A stretch of DNA of 8,151 bases, taken from the NCBI GenBank assembly GCA_049511115.1, contig JBEKYH010000213.1:1-8151 (forward strand). The letters run 5' to 3'. A program made the translations under genes and the position numbers. The stretch is from JBEKYH01 sp049511115. Lineage in GTDB: Bacteria > Planctomycetota > Phycisphaerae > Tepidisphaerales > Tepidisphaeraceae. The notes under the pieces were generated by a model. That model was given only the letters and a program-made list of their open reading frames with translations. It made no database searches and had not been told where the DNA came from. Below are positions 1 through 5,733 of the stretch, in pieces; the first letter of the stretch is position 1, and the number at the start of each line of letters is the position of its first letter.

Positions 1-856
1 ACTACAACGTCACCCTCAACACCCTCATCGCCGCCACCTCGGTCACCTTCGCCAACAACGCCGGCAATTACACCCTCTCCGGCTCCGGCGGCATCGGCGG
101 GGCCGCCACTCTCAATATCACCGGCAGCGCGATGGTCACGATCAGCACCTCGAACAGCTATACCGGCCCGACGACCGTCACTGGCGGCAAACTGATCATC
201 GCCGCCGCCGACGCTCTGCCGGCGGGAAACGCCGTGACCATCGGCAACGGCACATCGCCCGCGACGATGCAATTAGCCAACGGCATAGGCCAAGTCTCCC
301 TCTCCTCCCTGACCGTCAATCCCGGCGGCGTGCTGGACATCACGAATAATTCAATAGCCATCAACTATGTTCCAGGAAACAGCCCGGCGGGCACAATTCG
401 CCAATTGCTCGCCAGCGGCTACGCGAACGACACTTGGACAGGCCCCGGAATCGACAGCAGCGCGGCGGCATCGAACACCGGTCGTTACGCAATTGGATAT
501 GCCGACGGAAATGTCGATCAAGGCACATCAGCCGCAGCCAACCAGGTCTTGGTCGAATACACGCTAGCCGGCGACGCGAACCTCGACGGCACCGTGAACT
601 TCGCCGACCTCCTCGTCGTCGCCCAAAACTTCAATCACACGGCCGACACTCACGGTAACCCCCTCGACTGGGCCGACGGCGACTTCAATTACGACGGACA
701 AGTCAATTTCGCCGACCTGCTCCTGGTCGCCCAGAACTTCAACCAATCGCTCAGCGCCGGCCAGCTCGACCAACTCCCCGGATCATTCGCCGCCGCCTGG
801 AATCTGGCGCTGGCGGATGTGCAGACGAGTGAAAGCAATAATATTCCCGAGCCGGC
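1..856 (+). repeat. Long direct repeat, copy 1 (paralogous gene halves)
   Basis: This stretch aligns base for base without gaps to 2186-3041 at a constant offset of 2185. I count about ten mismatches in the first 290 bases, then about 19 in the next 69, and a 53-base stretch (664-716) with no mismatch. The pattern points to duplication with patchy gene conversion rather than uniform divergence. Beyond the PEP motif the register continues but similarity fades. Confidence 0.9.
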
Positions 857-941
857 GACGTTCAGCCTGCTTGCAACCGGTGCCGCCAGTCTCCTGCTGC
901 GGCGGCGGAGGTGGTTTGGCCACCGCGCAATCGTAGAGTAA
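1..941 (+). CDS. Partial secreted PEP-CTERM/dockerin protein with autotransporter-type beta repeat (5' end outside window)
   Basis: The reading frame is open from the window edge (first full codon at 3) to TAA at 939-941, giving 312 visible residues. The ATG at 132 is internal, because the aligned methionine of the downstream paralogue is its residue 449. In order, the visible part shows a Gly/Thr/Asn-rich beta-strand segment (SYTGPTTVTGGKLIIAAADA) of the autotransporter-associated repeat type, a type I dockerin at about nt 570-746 with two calcium loops (DANLDG and DFNYDG, each followed by NFADLL), and a C-terminal IPEP motif, hydrophobic stretch and RRRR cluster, which is a PEP-CTERM tail. 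By family knowledge, PEP-CTERM proteins are secreted and processed by an exosortase at the cell envelope, and dockerins bind cohesins in a calcium-dependent way. No cohesin or exosortase is in view. After the arginine cluster it carries an extra WFGHRAIVE tail that its paralogue lacks. Ligand and precise role are unknown. Confidence 0.9.
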   Translation, partial: YNVTLNTLIAATSVTFANNAGNYTLSGSGGIGGAATLNITGSAMVTISTSNSYTGPTTVTGGKLIIAAADALPAGNAVTIGNGTSPATMQLANGIGQVSLSSLTVNPGGVLDITNNSIAINYVPGNSPAGTIRQLLASGYANDTWTGPGIDSSAAASNTGRYAIGYADGNVDQGTSAAANQVLVEYTLAGDANLDGTVNFADLLVVAQNFNHTADTHGNPLDWADGDFNYDGQVNFADLLLVAQNFNQSLSAGQLDQLPGSFAAAWNLALADVQTSESNNIPEPATFSLLATGAASLLLRRRRWFGHRAIVE

Positions 942-950
942 GATTGCGCG
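924..950 (+). other. Perfect 9-bp hairpin spanning the stop codon of the first gene
   Basis: CGCGCAATC at 924-932 is the exact reverse complement of GATTGCGCG at 942-950. The 9-base loop (933-941) contains the TAA stop. No T tract follows, so it is not a canonical intrinsic terminator. It ends 10 bases before the Shine-Dalgarno of the next gene (961-965), so it could act as an mRNA stability or processing element between the two genes. Function is inferred. Confidence 0.55.
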
Positions 951-972
951 ATCAAACCAGGGAGAAATCGCA

Positions 973-3102
973 GTGCGAGATAAGCGAACAAAAGCCGATC
1001 CGCGCCGGCGGCTGGCGGTTGCCGTGGCGGCGACGCTGAGGGCGATTGCCGCCGCGCCTTTGCGCGCTCAAGTCAATTATTCTGGGTCGGTGCTTTATCC
1101 GGCGGCGGGCGGGACTTTTGTGGCGGATGGCCAGACTGTGGGTACAACCAGCGTGCCAGCCGGAACTGGTGCGGCGCTTTGGTCGGGACCCTCCGGTGCT
1201 TTGAGCAATCTGAATCCGGCTGGTTATACGGAATCGGCCGCCTACGGAACTAGCGCCGACGAGCAAGTCGGTGAAGGCATGGCCGACGACGGTACGTTTC
1301 ACGCGCTCCTTTGGAGCGGGACGGCGGCGTCAGTCATCGACCTAACCCCTATGGCTGATCTAACCGGATTCGGTTCCAGAATGCACGCGGCAGCTACTGC
1401 GACCGATGGTGTACAACAGGTTGGTTATGCATACGTCCAGGGAACTAGCACGGGGTTCAGCGCGGCCCTCCTCTGGTCCGGCACTGCCGCCTCGGCGGTC
1501 GACCTCAACCCGACTGGATTCACAACCTCCGAAGCCCTGGGAATCAGCCGCTCGCAACAGGTCGGCGAGGGGGTAGGCCCGGGTTACAGTGGCGCACTCC
1601 TTTGGTCCGGCACGGCTGCGTCCGCTGTCGAACTCAACCCGGCCGGGTTCACCACCTCAGTGGCCCGCGCAATCAGCGGCTCCCAGCAGGTCGGCATAGG
1701 GACTCCGAACGGGTCGAGTAGCCAACACGCTCTCCTCTGGTTCGGCTCTGCCGCCTCGGCCGTCGACCTGAACCCGGTCGGGTCTTCCCTATCGCAAGCC
1801 GTAGGCACGAACGGTGTCGAGCAGGTTGGATATGGCACACCGATCGGCTCGGATAGCGTAGCCTTAGCCTGGTTCGGCAGCGCAATGTCCGCCGTCGATC
1901 TCCAGTCGCTGCTTCCCGCAGGCGGAGCGTGGACCGACTCCAATGCCACTTCCGTGGATGGCGCAGGCAATGTCTACGGCCTTGCCAACGGCACCGTGAA
2001 TGGCGTGACCACCCAATACGCCGTCGAATGGTCCCCCATCCCCAATAACCTGACTTGGAACAACTCCACCGCAGCCGGCGACGGCAAAACCTGGGACGTA
2101 GACACGAATCAAAACTGGTCCAACGGCAGCCCCACGGTCTTCAACCTCTACGACAACGTCACCTTCAACGACGCCAACAACGGCAACTACAACGTCACCC
2201 TCAACACCCTCATCGCCGCCACCTCGGTCACCTTCGCCAACAACGCCGGCAATTACACCCTCTCCGGCTCCGGCGGCATCGGCGGCGCTGCCACCCTCAA
2301 CATCACCGGCAGCGCGATGGTCACGATCAGCACCTCGAACAGCTATACCGGCCCGACGACCGTCACCGCCGGAAAACTGATCATTGCCGCCGCCGACGCT
2401 CTGCCGGCGGGGAACGCCGTGACCATCGGCAACGGCACATCGCCCGCGACAATGCAATTAGCCAACGGCATAGGCCAGGTATCGCTCTCGTCCTTGACGA
2501 TCAACCCCGGCGGAGTACTGGATATTACAAACAACGCAGTTGCAATCAATTACACCCCCGGCAGCAGCCCGGCAGCGGCGATTCGCCAACTGCTCACGAC
2601 CGGCTACGGCAACGACACCTGGACAGGGCCGGGGATCGACAGCAGCGCCGCCGCGTTGAATCCCGGGCGATTTGCGGTTGGTTATGCTGATGGAAATGTG
2701 GATCAAGGGACAGCGGCCGCGGCGAATCAGGCGCTCGTCGAGTACACCCTCGCCGGCGACGCGAATTTGGACGGCACAGTAAACTTCGCCGATCTGCTCG
2801 TCGTGGCGCAAAACTTCAATCACACGGCGGACACCCACGGCAACCCCATCGACTGGGCCGACGGCGACTTCAATTACGACGGACAAGTCAATTTCGCCGA
2901 CTTGCTCCTGGTCGCCCAGAATTTCAATCAATCATTGAGCGGCGGCCAGATCGACCAACTCCCCAGTTCATTCGCCGCCGCGTGGAATCTCGCGCTTACC
3001 GACGTACAGGTAGCCGACACGAACAACGTCCCCGAACCCGCATCGGTCGCACTCCTCGCCCTCGCCGCCGCCGGACTCCTGCCAAGACGCCGCCGACGCT
3101 GA
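973..3102 (+). CDS. Secreted HAF-repeat / autotransporter-beta-repeat / dockerin / PEP-CTERM surface protein
   Basis: GTG start at 973, supported by GGAGA at 961-965 seven bases upstream; TGA stop; 709 aa. Residues 1-33 form a basic then Ala/Val-rich export signal with an arginine inside the hydrophobic core and an RRRLAV run, so either Sec or Tat export is possible. Residues 68-353 carry about six repeats of the form ALLWSGTAASAVDLNP...QQVG, matching the probable extracellular HAF repeat type. Residues 359-382 (LTWNN...WDVDTNQNW) introduce an autotransporter-associated beta-strand region running to about 525. A type I dockerin occupies 595-653 (loops D596-D607 and D632-D643). The PEP-CTERM tail is VPEP at 686-689, a hydrophobic segment, then R705-R709. 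The gene lies 31 bp after a paralogue with the same C-terminal half, probably in one transcript. It is likely an envelope-sorted adhesive or matrix protein; its binding partner is unknown. Confidence 0.92.
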   Translation: MRDKRTKADPRRRLAVAVAATLRAIAAAPLRAQVNYSGSVLYPAAGGTFVADGQTVGTTSVPAGTGAALWSGPSGALSNLNPAGYTESAAYGTSADEQVGEGMADDGTFHALLWSGTAASVIDLTPMADLTGFGSRMHAAATATDGVQQVGYAYVQGTSTGFSAALLWSGTAASAVDLNPTGFTTSEALGISRSQQVGEGVGPGYSGALLWSGTAASAVELNPAGFTTSVARAISGSQQVGIGTPNGSSSQHALLWFGSAASAVDLNPVGSSLSQAVGTNGVEQVGYGTPIGSDSVALAWFGSAMSAVDLQSLLPAGGAWTDSNATSVDGAGNVYGLANGTVNGVTTQYAVEWSPIPNNLTWNNSTAAGDGKTWDVDTNQNWSNGSPTVFNLYDNVTFNDANNGNYNVTLNTLIAATSVTFANNAGNYTLSGSGGIGGAATLNITGSAMVTISTSNSYTGPTTVTAGKLIIAAADALPAGNAVTIGNGTSPATMQLANGIGQVSLSSLTINPGGVLDITNNAVAINYTPGSSPAAAIRQLLTTGYGNDTWTGPGIDSSAAALNPGRFAVGYADGNVDQGTAAAANQALVEYTLAGDANLDGTVNFADLLVVAQNFNHTADTHGNPIDWADGDFNYDGQVNFADLLLVAQNFNQSLSGGQIDQLPSSFAAAWNLALTDVQVADTNNVPEPASVALLALAAAGLLPRRRRR
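2186..3041 (+). repeat. Long direct repeat, copy 2 (paralogous gene halves)
   Basis: Second member of the gapless alignment with 1-856. Differences in the dockerin-coding part are mostly synonymous, so the protein is conserved by selection there. The sequence before 2186 cannot be compared because copy 1 begins at the window edge, so the 5' limit of the duplication is unknown. Confidence 0.9.
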
Positions 3103-3181
3103 CGCGGACTCTCTCCACCAGTTTATTAAACATTCATCAAACCCATTTCCTGCCCCAAAAACGGCCCTCAATCCTCAAAAA

Positions 3182-3208
3182 CTGTTCCATTCTGTTCCAA
3201 ACTGTTCC
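3182..3208. repeat. Three direct CTGTTCC repeats at exact 10-bp spacing
   Basis: CTGTTCC occurs at 3182-3188, 3192-3198 and 3202-3208, with flanking A/T bases partly conserved. The 10-bp period places every copy on nearly the same face of the helix. It lies about 80 bp after the surface-protein gene and 190 bp before the next start. It may be a regulator-binding array or a short intergenic repeat; the sequence alone does not decide. Confidence 0.6.
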
Positions 3209-3254
3209 GCGCTCCCCCGTGTGACAAGGGATGACCGACCGGCGAGCGAGATTT

Positions 3255-3348
3255 TGACAAGGTGACAAGATGACAAGGTGACAGGCTGATAAAATAAGTT
3301 GAGTCTTGTCTTCTCACCCCCTCACCCCCTCACCTTGTCACCTTGTCA
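3255..3348. repeat. Period-8 repeat in inverted pair, able to form an 18/19-bp stem
   Basis: The left arm is built of octamers GACAAGGT, GACAAGAT, GACAAGGT, GACAGGCT (from 3256). The right arm is built of CACCCCCT, CACCCCCT, CACCTTGT, CACCTTGT (about 3315-3346). TGACAAGGTGACAAGATGA at 3255-3273 pairs with 3330-3348 except for one A:C. The spacer is 56 bases. A degenerate extra unit (GTGACAAG) starts at 3221. The right arm ends 51 bp before the GTG start of the next gene, so it would fall in the leader of that operon if transcription begins upstream. No T tract marks a classical terminator. Confidence 0.8.
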
Positions 3349-3383
3349 TGATTTCCTCGGCTTGCGGTTTTCCCCCTCCAATT

Positions 3384-3388
3384 GGAGA
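3384..3388 (+). promoter_or_regulatory. Ribosome binding site selecting GTG 3399
   Basis: GGAGA lies ten bases before GTG at 3399. This favours that start over the in-frame TTG at 3306 and ATG at 3348, both of which lie inside the intergenic octamer repeat and would add a low-complexity peptide. Confidence 0.6.
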
Positions 3389-3398
3389 ATCAACGATT

Positions 3399-4868
3399 GT
3401 GACCACGACCCCTTCCGCCGATTCCATCGTCCACCGCAATCGGCAGGAGCAATTCATCCGCCACGTGGAGAAGCTCCTCGATGACGACCGCCTGCGCATC
3501 GACACCACGCGCGGCCGCCGCCCCGTCGCTGGCCTCATCCGCAATGTCACCCCGGCCGACCGAACCGTCGAGCTGACGCGCCTCCTCAGCGAGATGAACA
3601 AGCCCGACCGCGATCTGCGCAATCGCCTCCCGGCTGATTTGTCGCTGGATGTCGTCCTCTCGCGCCCAACCTGGTTCTTCTTTCGCAAAACCGTCGCGCG
3701 ATTGAACGTCCTGTGCGTCTCGCCAACCAAGTCCCTGATCACCGGCGATACCCCGCAACCCCTCACCCGCGCCGAACTCGCCGAGGTTCTTCGCCAGATG
3801 CCCGCCGCCGCAGCGGGCGTCCCCAGCACGCTCGTAGTGATGTCCACCAGCGGCTTCGCCATCGAAGCCAATGAACTCGCCGCGCGTGGCGCCGACCGCA
3901 CCGTGATCCTCGCCTCGCCCAACAGCGCCGGCGGTTGGAGCATAATCGGCCCGCCCGAAACCAAGGGCCTGGCCGACCTGTTCGATCCCGAAGCCGACGC
4001 CGAAAAACGCCGCCGCATCCGTCAGGCAATCGAGGAATCGCGCGTCGATCTTGGTGGCGCGGGGTTGGCCGCCGATCGCATCGCGGCTAAAACGCAGGTG
4101 CCGCAGACGGTTGTGGACGCCGAGCTAAAACTGTATGCCAAGGAAAACGCCGGACTGGCGGCCAAACGCCTGGACGGCAAAATGGTCCTTTTCCGCCAGG
4201 GGGCTTCCCAGGAGCCGGCGGGGATGGGAGCGATTGATATGCCTCTGATCGACCGGATGAAAACATTGTTCGCCCGCAAGGGCGAGACCGAAAAGAAGAT
4301 CGCCTTCCTCGCCGAGCGCCGCGCCGCCCTCAGCCAGCAGCGCGACCGCGGCTACGAGGAGATGGGCGACCTCGAAGGCCGCGAAGCGGAGATGCGCCGC
4401 CAATTCAAGGAAGCCTCCGGCGAAATCACCAAGCGCCGCATCACCAGCCAGCTTCTCCAGCTCCGCAAGGACATCGAGCGCCGCCAGCAACTGCTCAGCG
4501 TCTTGAACCAGCAGATCAATGTCGTCGCCGTGCATCTGCACAATCTGGAACTGGTTCACCAGGGCAAGAGCGCCCAGCTTCCCGACAGCGAGGAGATGGC
4601 CCAGGACGCCGCCGCCGCCGAGGATGTGCTCGCCGAGCTTCAAGCCAGCGGCGAACTGGCCGCCACCGTCGGCGGCACCGTCTCCGGCGGCATGAGCGCC
4701 GAGGAGCAGGCCCTCTACGAGGAATTGGAACGCGGCCAACATCCCGACACCGCGGCGACAGCACCCGAAGCGTCTGAACCCTCCACTGATGCGCCCGTTG
4801 CGGAATCACCAGCCCCCCAGCGCACCGCGCAACCCCCGCAAAAGCGCGCCACCCCGGAGGCCGGATAA
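3399..4868 (+). CDS. Three-part protein: alpha/beta domain, winged-helix-like segment, coiled coil (possible ESCRT-III-like)
   Basis: GTG start, 489 aa, TAA stop at 4866-4868. I do not recognise a named family. Residues 1-195 look like an alpha/beta domain with predicted strands LNVLCVSP, STLVVMST, DRTVILASP and WSIIGPP. Residues about 200-268 read as a winged helix: helix RRRIRQAIEE, then IAAKTQVPQTVVDAELKLYA as helix-turn-helix, then the wing-like RLDGKMVLFRQG. Residues 283-390 are a long charged coiled coil (ETEKKIAFLAERRAAL to HNLELVHQG). Residues 396-447 are acidic helices (DSEEMAQDAAAAEDVLAELQ; EEQALYEELE), and 448-489 form a Pro/Ala-rich tail. There is no signal peptide or membrane segment. 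It is first in an operon and coupled to the next gene by a TAATG overlap. The winged helix followed by coiled coil and acidic tail resembles the layout of CHMP7. That comparison is inference, and generic coiled-coil similarity is the main alternative. Confidence 0.85.
   Translation: MTTTPSADSIVHRNRQEQFIRHVEKLLDDDRLRIDTTRGRRPVAGLIRNVTPADRTVELTRLLSEMNKPDRDLRNRLPADLSLDVVLSRPTWFFFRKTVARLNVLCVSPTKSLITGDTPQPLTRAELAEVLRQMPAAAAGVPSTLVVMSTSGFAIEANELAARGADRTVILASPNSAGGWSIIGPPETKGLADLFDPEADAEKRRRIRQAIEESRVDLGGAGLAADRIAAKTQVPQTVVDAELKLYAKENAGLAAKRLDGKMVLFRQGASQEPAGMGAIDMPLIDRMKTLFARKGETEKKIAFLAERRAALSQQRDRGYEEMGDLEGREAEMRRQFKEASGEITKRRITSQLLQLRKDIERRQQLLSVLNQQINVVAVHLHNLELVHQGKSAQLPDSEEMAQDAAAAEDVLAELQASGELAATVGGTVSGGMSAEEQALYEELERGQHPDTAATAPEASEPSTDAPVAESPAPQRTAQPPQKRATPEAG
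4856..4860 (+). promoter_or_regulatory. Strong Shine-Dalgarno inside the end of the upstream gene
   Basis: GGAGG lies seven bases before ATG 4868, within the last codons of the upstream gene. With the one-base TAATG overlap it indicates translational coupling of the two proteins. Confidence 0.8.
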
Positions 4869-5482
4869 TGGCCCTGATCGACAAACTTTTCTCCCACAAG
4901 AAAACCCTCTCCGAGCTCAACCGCACCGAGCTGCGCAAGGAGGAGCTTCTCATCGGCAAGCAGCGCGACCGCTTATTTAAGCGCATCGAGCAGCTTAGCA
5001 CCGACAAACAGACAATTTTCAAACAAGGCGCGAGCCAAAAGTCCCCCGAGCTTCGCAAAGCCCTCGCCCAGGATTTTGAGCTGAAGACCCAGGAGCAACT
5101 GATGGCCGCCAGGGAACTGACCCTGCGCAGCAAGGAGCTCTTAACGGTCAGCCGCGTGCGTATGATCAAGGAAAACCAGGAGCGCGGCCGCGCCACCGGC
5201 CGGCTCAATCTCACCGACAAGGACGTCGCCAAGATCAGCGCCTGGATCGAGGACGAAGCCGTGACCCAGGACGTGTATCAGGACCGCCTCGATTCCATCT
5301 TGCAATTAGGTCAGCAAGCCGACAAGGACGCCCTGGGCCGCGCCGGCCTCACCCAGGCCGGCGAAGAACTCATGAACATCTGGAACGACCTGGACAAAGG
5401 CGCGGTCAAACCCGAGCAAGCCTTCGACCAGGCCGACCAAGCCATCCGCCGCAAAAACGCCGCGCTCGACAAGGAAAACTAA
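4868..5482 (+). CDS. 204-aa all-helical coiled-coil protein, possible ESCRT-III/PspA-like
   Basis: ATG at 4868 overlaps the previous stop by one base; TAA at 5480-5482. Not a recognised named family. The N-terminus MALIDKLFSHKK is short, amphipathic and basic, as in many ESCRT-III and PspA proteins, where it touches membrane. Residues 13-52 and 60-107 are two long charged helices split by a short turn (FKQGASQKSP, 51-60), giving a helical hairpin. After a GRATGR linker, residues 115-148 and 160-202 form further acidic helices (KISAWIEDEAVTQDVYQDRLDSI; QAGEELMNIWNDLDKG). Length and helix order suit an ESCRT-III-like core. There are no transmembrane segments or cysteines. A motif RQGASQ/KQGASQ is shared with the upstream protein although the codons differ. 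Coupling to that gene suggests the products act together. Confidence is high that it is a gene and low to moderate for the fold. Confidence 0.9.
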   Translation: MALIDKLFSHKKTLSELNRTELRKEELLIGKQRDRLFKRIEQLSTDKQTIFKQGASQKSPELRKALAQDFELKTQEQLMAARELTLRSKELLTVSRVRMIKENQERGRATGRLNLTDKDVAKISAWIEDEAVTQDVYQDRLDSILQLGQQADKDALGRAGLTQAGEELMNIWNDLDKGAVKPEQAFDQADQAIRRKNAALDKEN

Positions 5483-5490
5483 AAATGCGA

Positions 5491-5707
5491 TTTAACCGCG
5501 AAGACGCGAAGAACGCGAAGAAAATGCAAAAGAAAAGATTCACCACAGAGGACGCAGAGGACACAGAGGAAATGCAAAATCAAATTCAATTTGAATTTTG
5601 ATTTACCTCTGTATCCTATGTGTCCTCTAGCGAGGCGCAGCCGAGCGGGTGGTGAGACCGCATTTTTGTTTTGGTTTCTTCGCGTTCTTCGCGTCTTCGC
5701 GGTGAAA
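5491..5707. repeat. 217-bp nested inverted repeat (three-tier hairpin) between two operon genes
   Basis: The outer arms 5495-5523 and 5675-5703 are perfect 29-bp reverse complements, built of CGCGAAGA-like units with 8-9 bp period. They extend to 5491 and 5707 with one mismatch. The middle arms 5547-5569 and 5606-5628 pair at 20 of 23 positions, built of CAGAGGA(C)-type 9-bp units. The centre, 5577-5604, is an AT-rich palindrome with a single bulge. An unpaired region at about 5629-5674 interrupts the right side. No protein-coding gene is evident here; the open frames across it give low-complexity arginine-rich peptides. It has no recognisable transposase or target duplication. It fills most of the 251-bp gap between the second and third genes of the cluster. 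Confidence 0.9.
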
Positions 5708-5724
5708 AAGTCTTTTTTGCTATC

Positions 5725-5728
5725 GAGG
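5725..5728 (+). promoter_or_regulatory. Ribosome binding site selecting ATG 5734
   Basis: GAGG lies five bases before ATG 5734. It argues against the longer in-frame start at 5671, which would translate the right arm of the inverted repeat. Confidence 0.6.
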
Positions 5729-5733
5729 TTTAC

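Noticed and set aside
3254..3295. TTGACA (3254) and TAAAAT (3290) as a promoter for the helical operon
   Set aside because: The spacing is 30 bp, far from 16-18, and the TTGACA is part of the octamer repeat.
3182..3346. CRISPR array
   Set aside because: Repeat units are 7-8 bp with no unique spacers of constant length and no cas genes nearby.
3306..3398. Longer start (TTG 3306 or ATG 3348) for the 489-aa protein
   Set aside because: The added residues would come from the period-8 intergenic repeat and are low-complexity (SHPLTPSPCHL). The GTG at 3399 has a GGAGA ten bases upstream.
4125..4742. Minus-strand open frame opposite the coiled-coil region
   Set aside because: It consists of Leu/Ala/Gly-rich complement of Glu/Lys/Arg/Gln codons with no independent start signal, so it is a shadow.
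5491..5707. Intact insertion sequence
   Set aside because: The inverted repeat encloses no transposase and I found no flanking target duplication. At most it is a small non-autonomous element.
5591..5733. Coding frames across the nested inverted repeat, including an upstream start at 5671 for the 206-aa protein
   Set aside because: Translated products (RSSRLRGEKVFF, LRVLRVFAVKKSF) are typical artefacts of repeat arms. ATG 5734 has its own GAGG.
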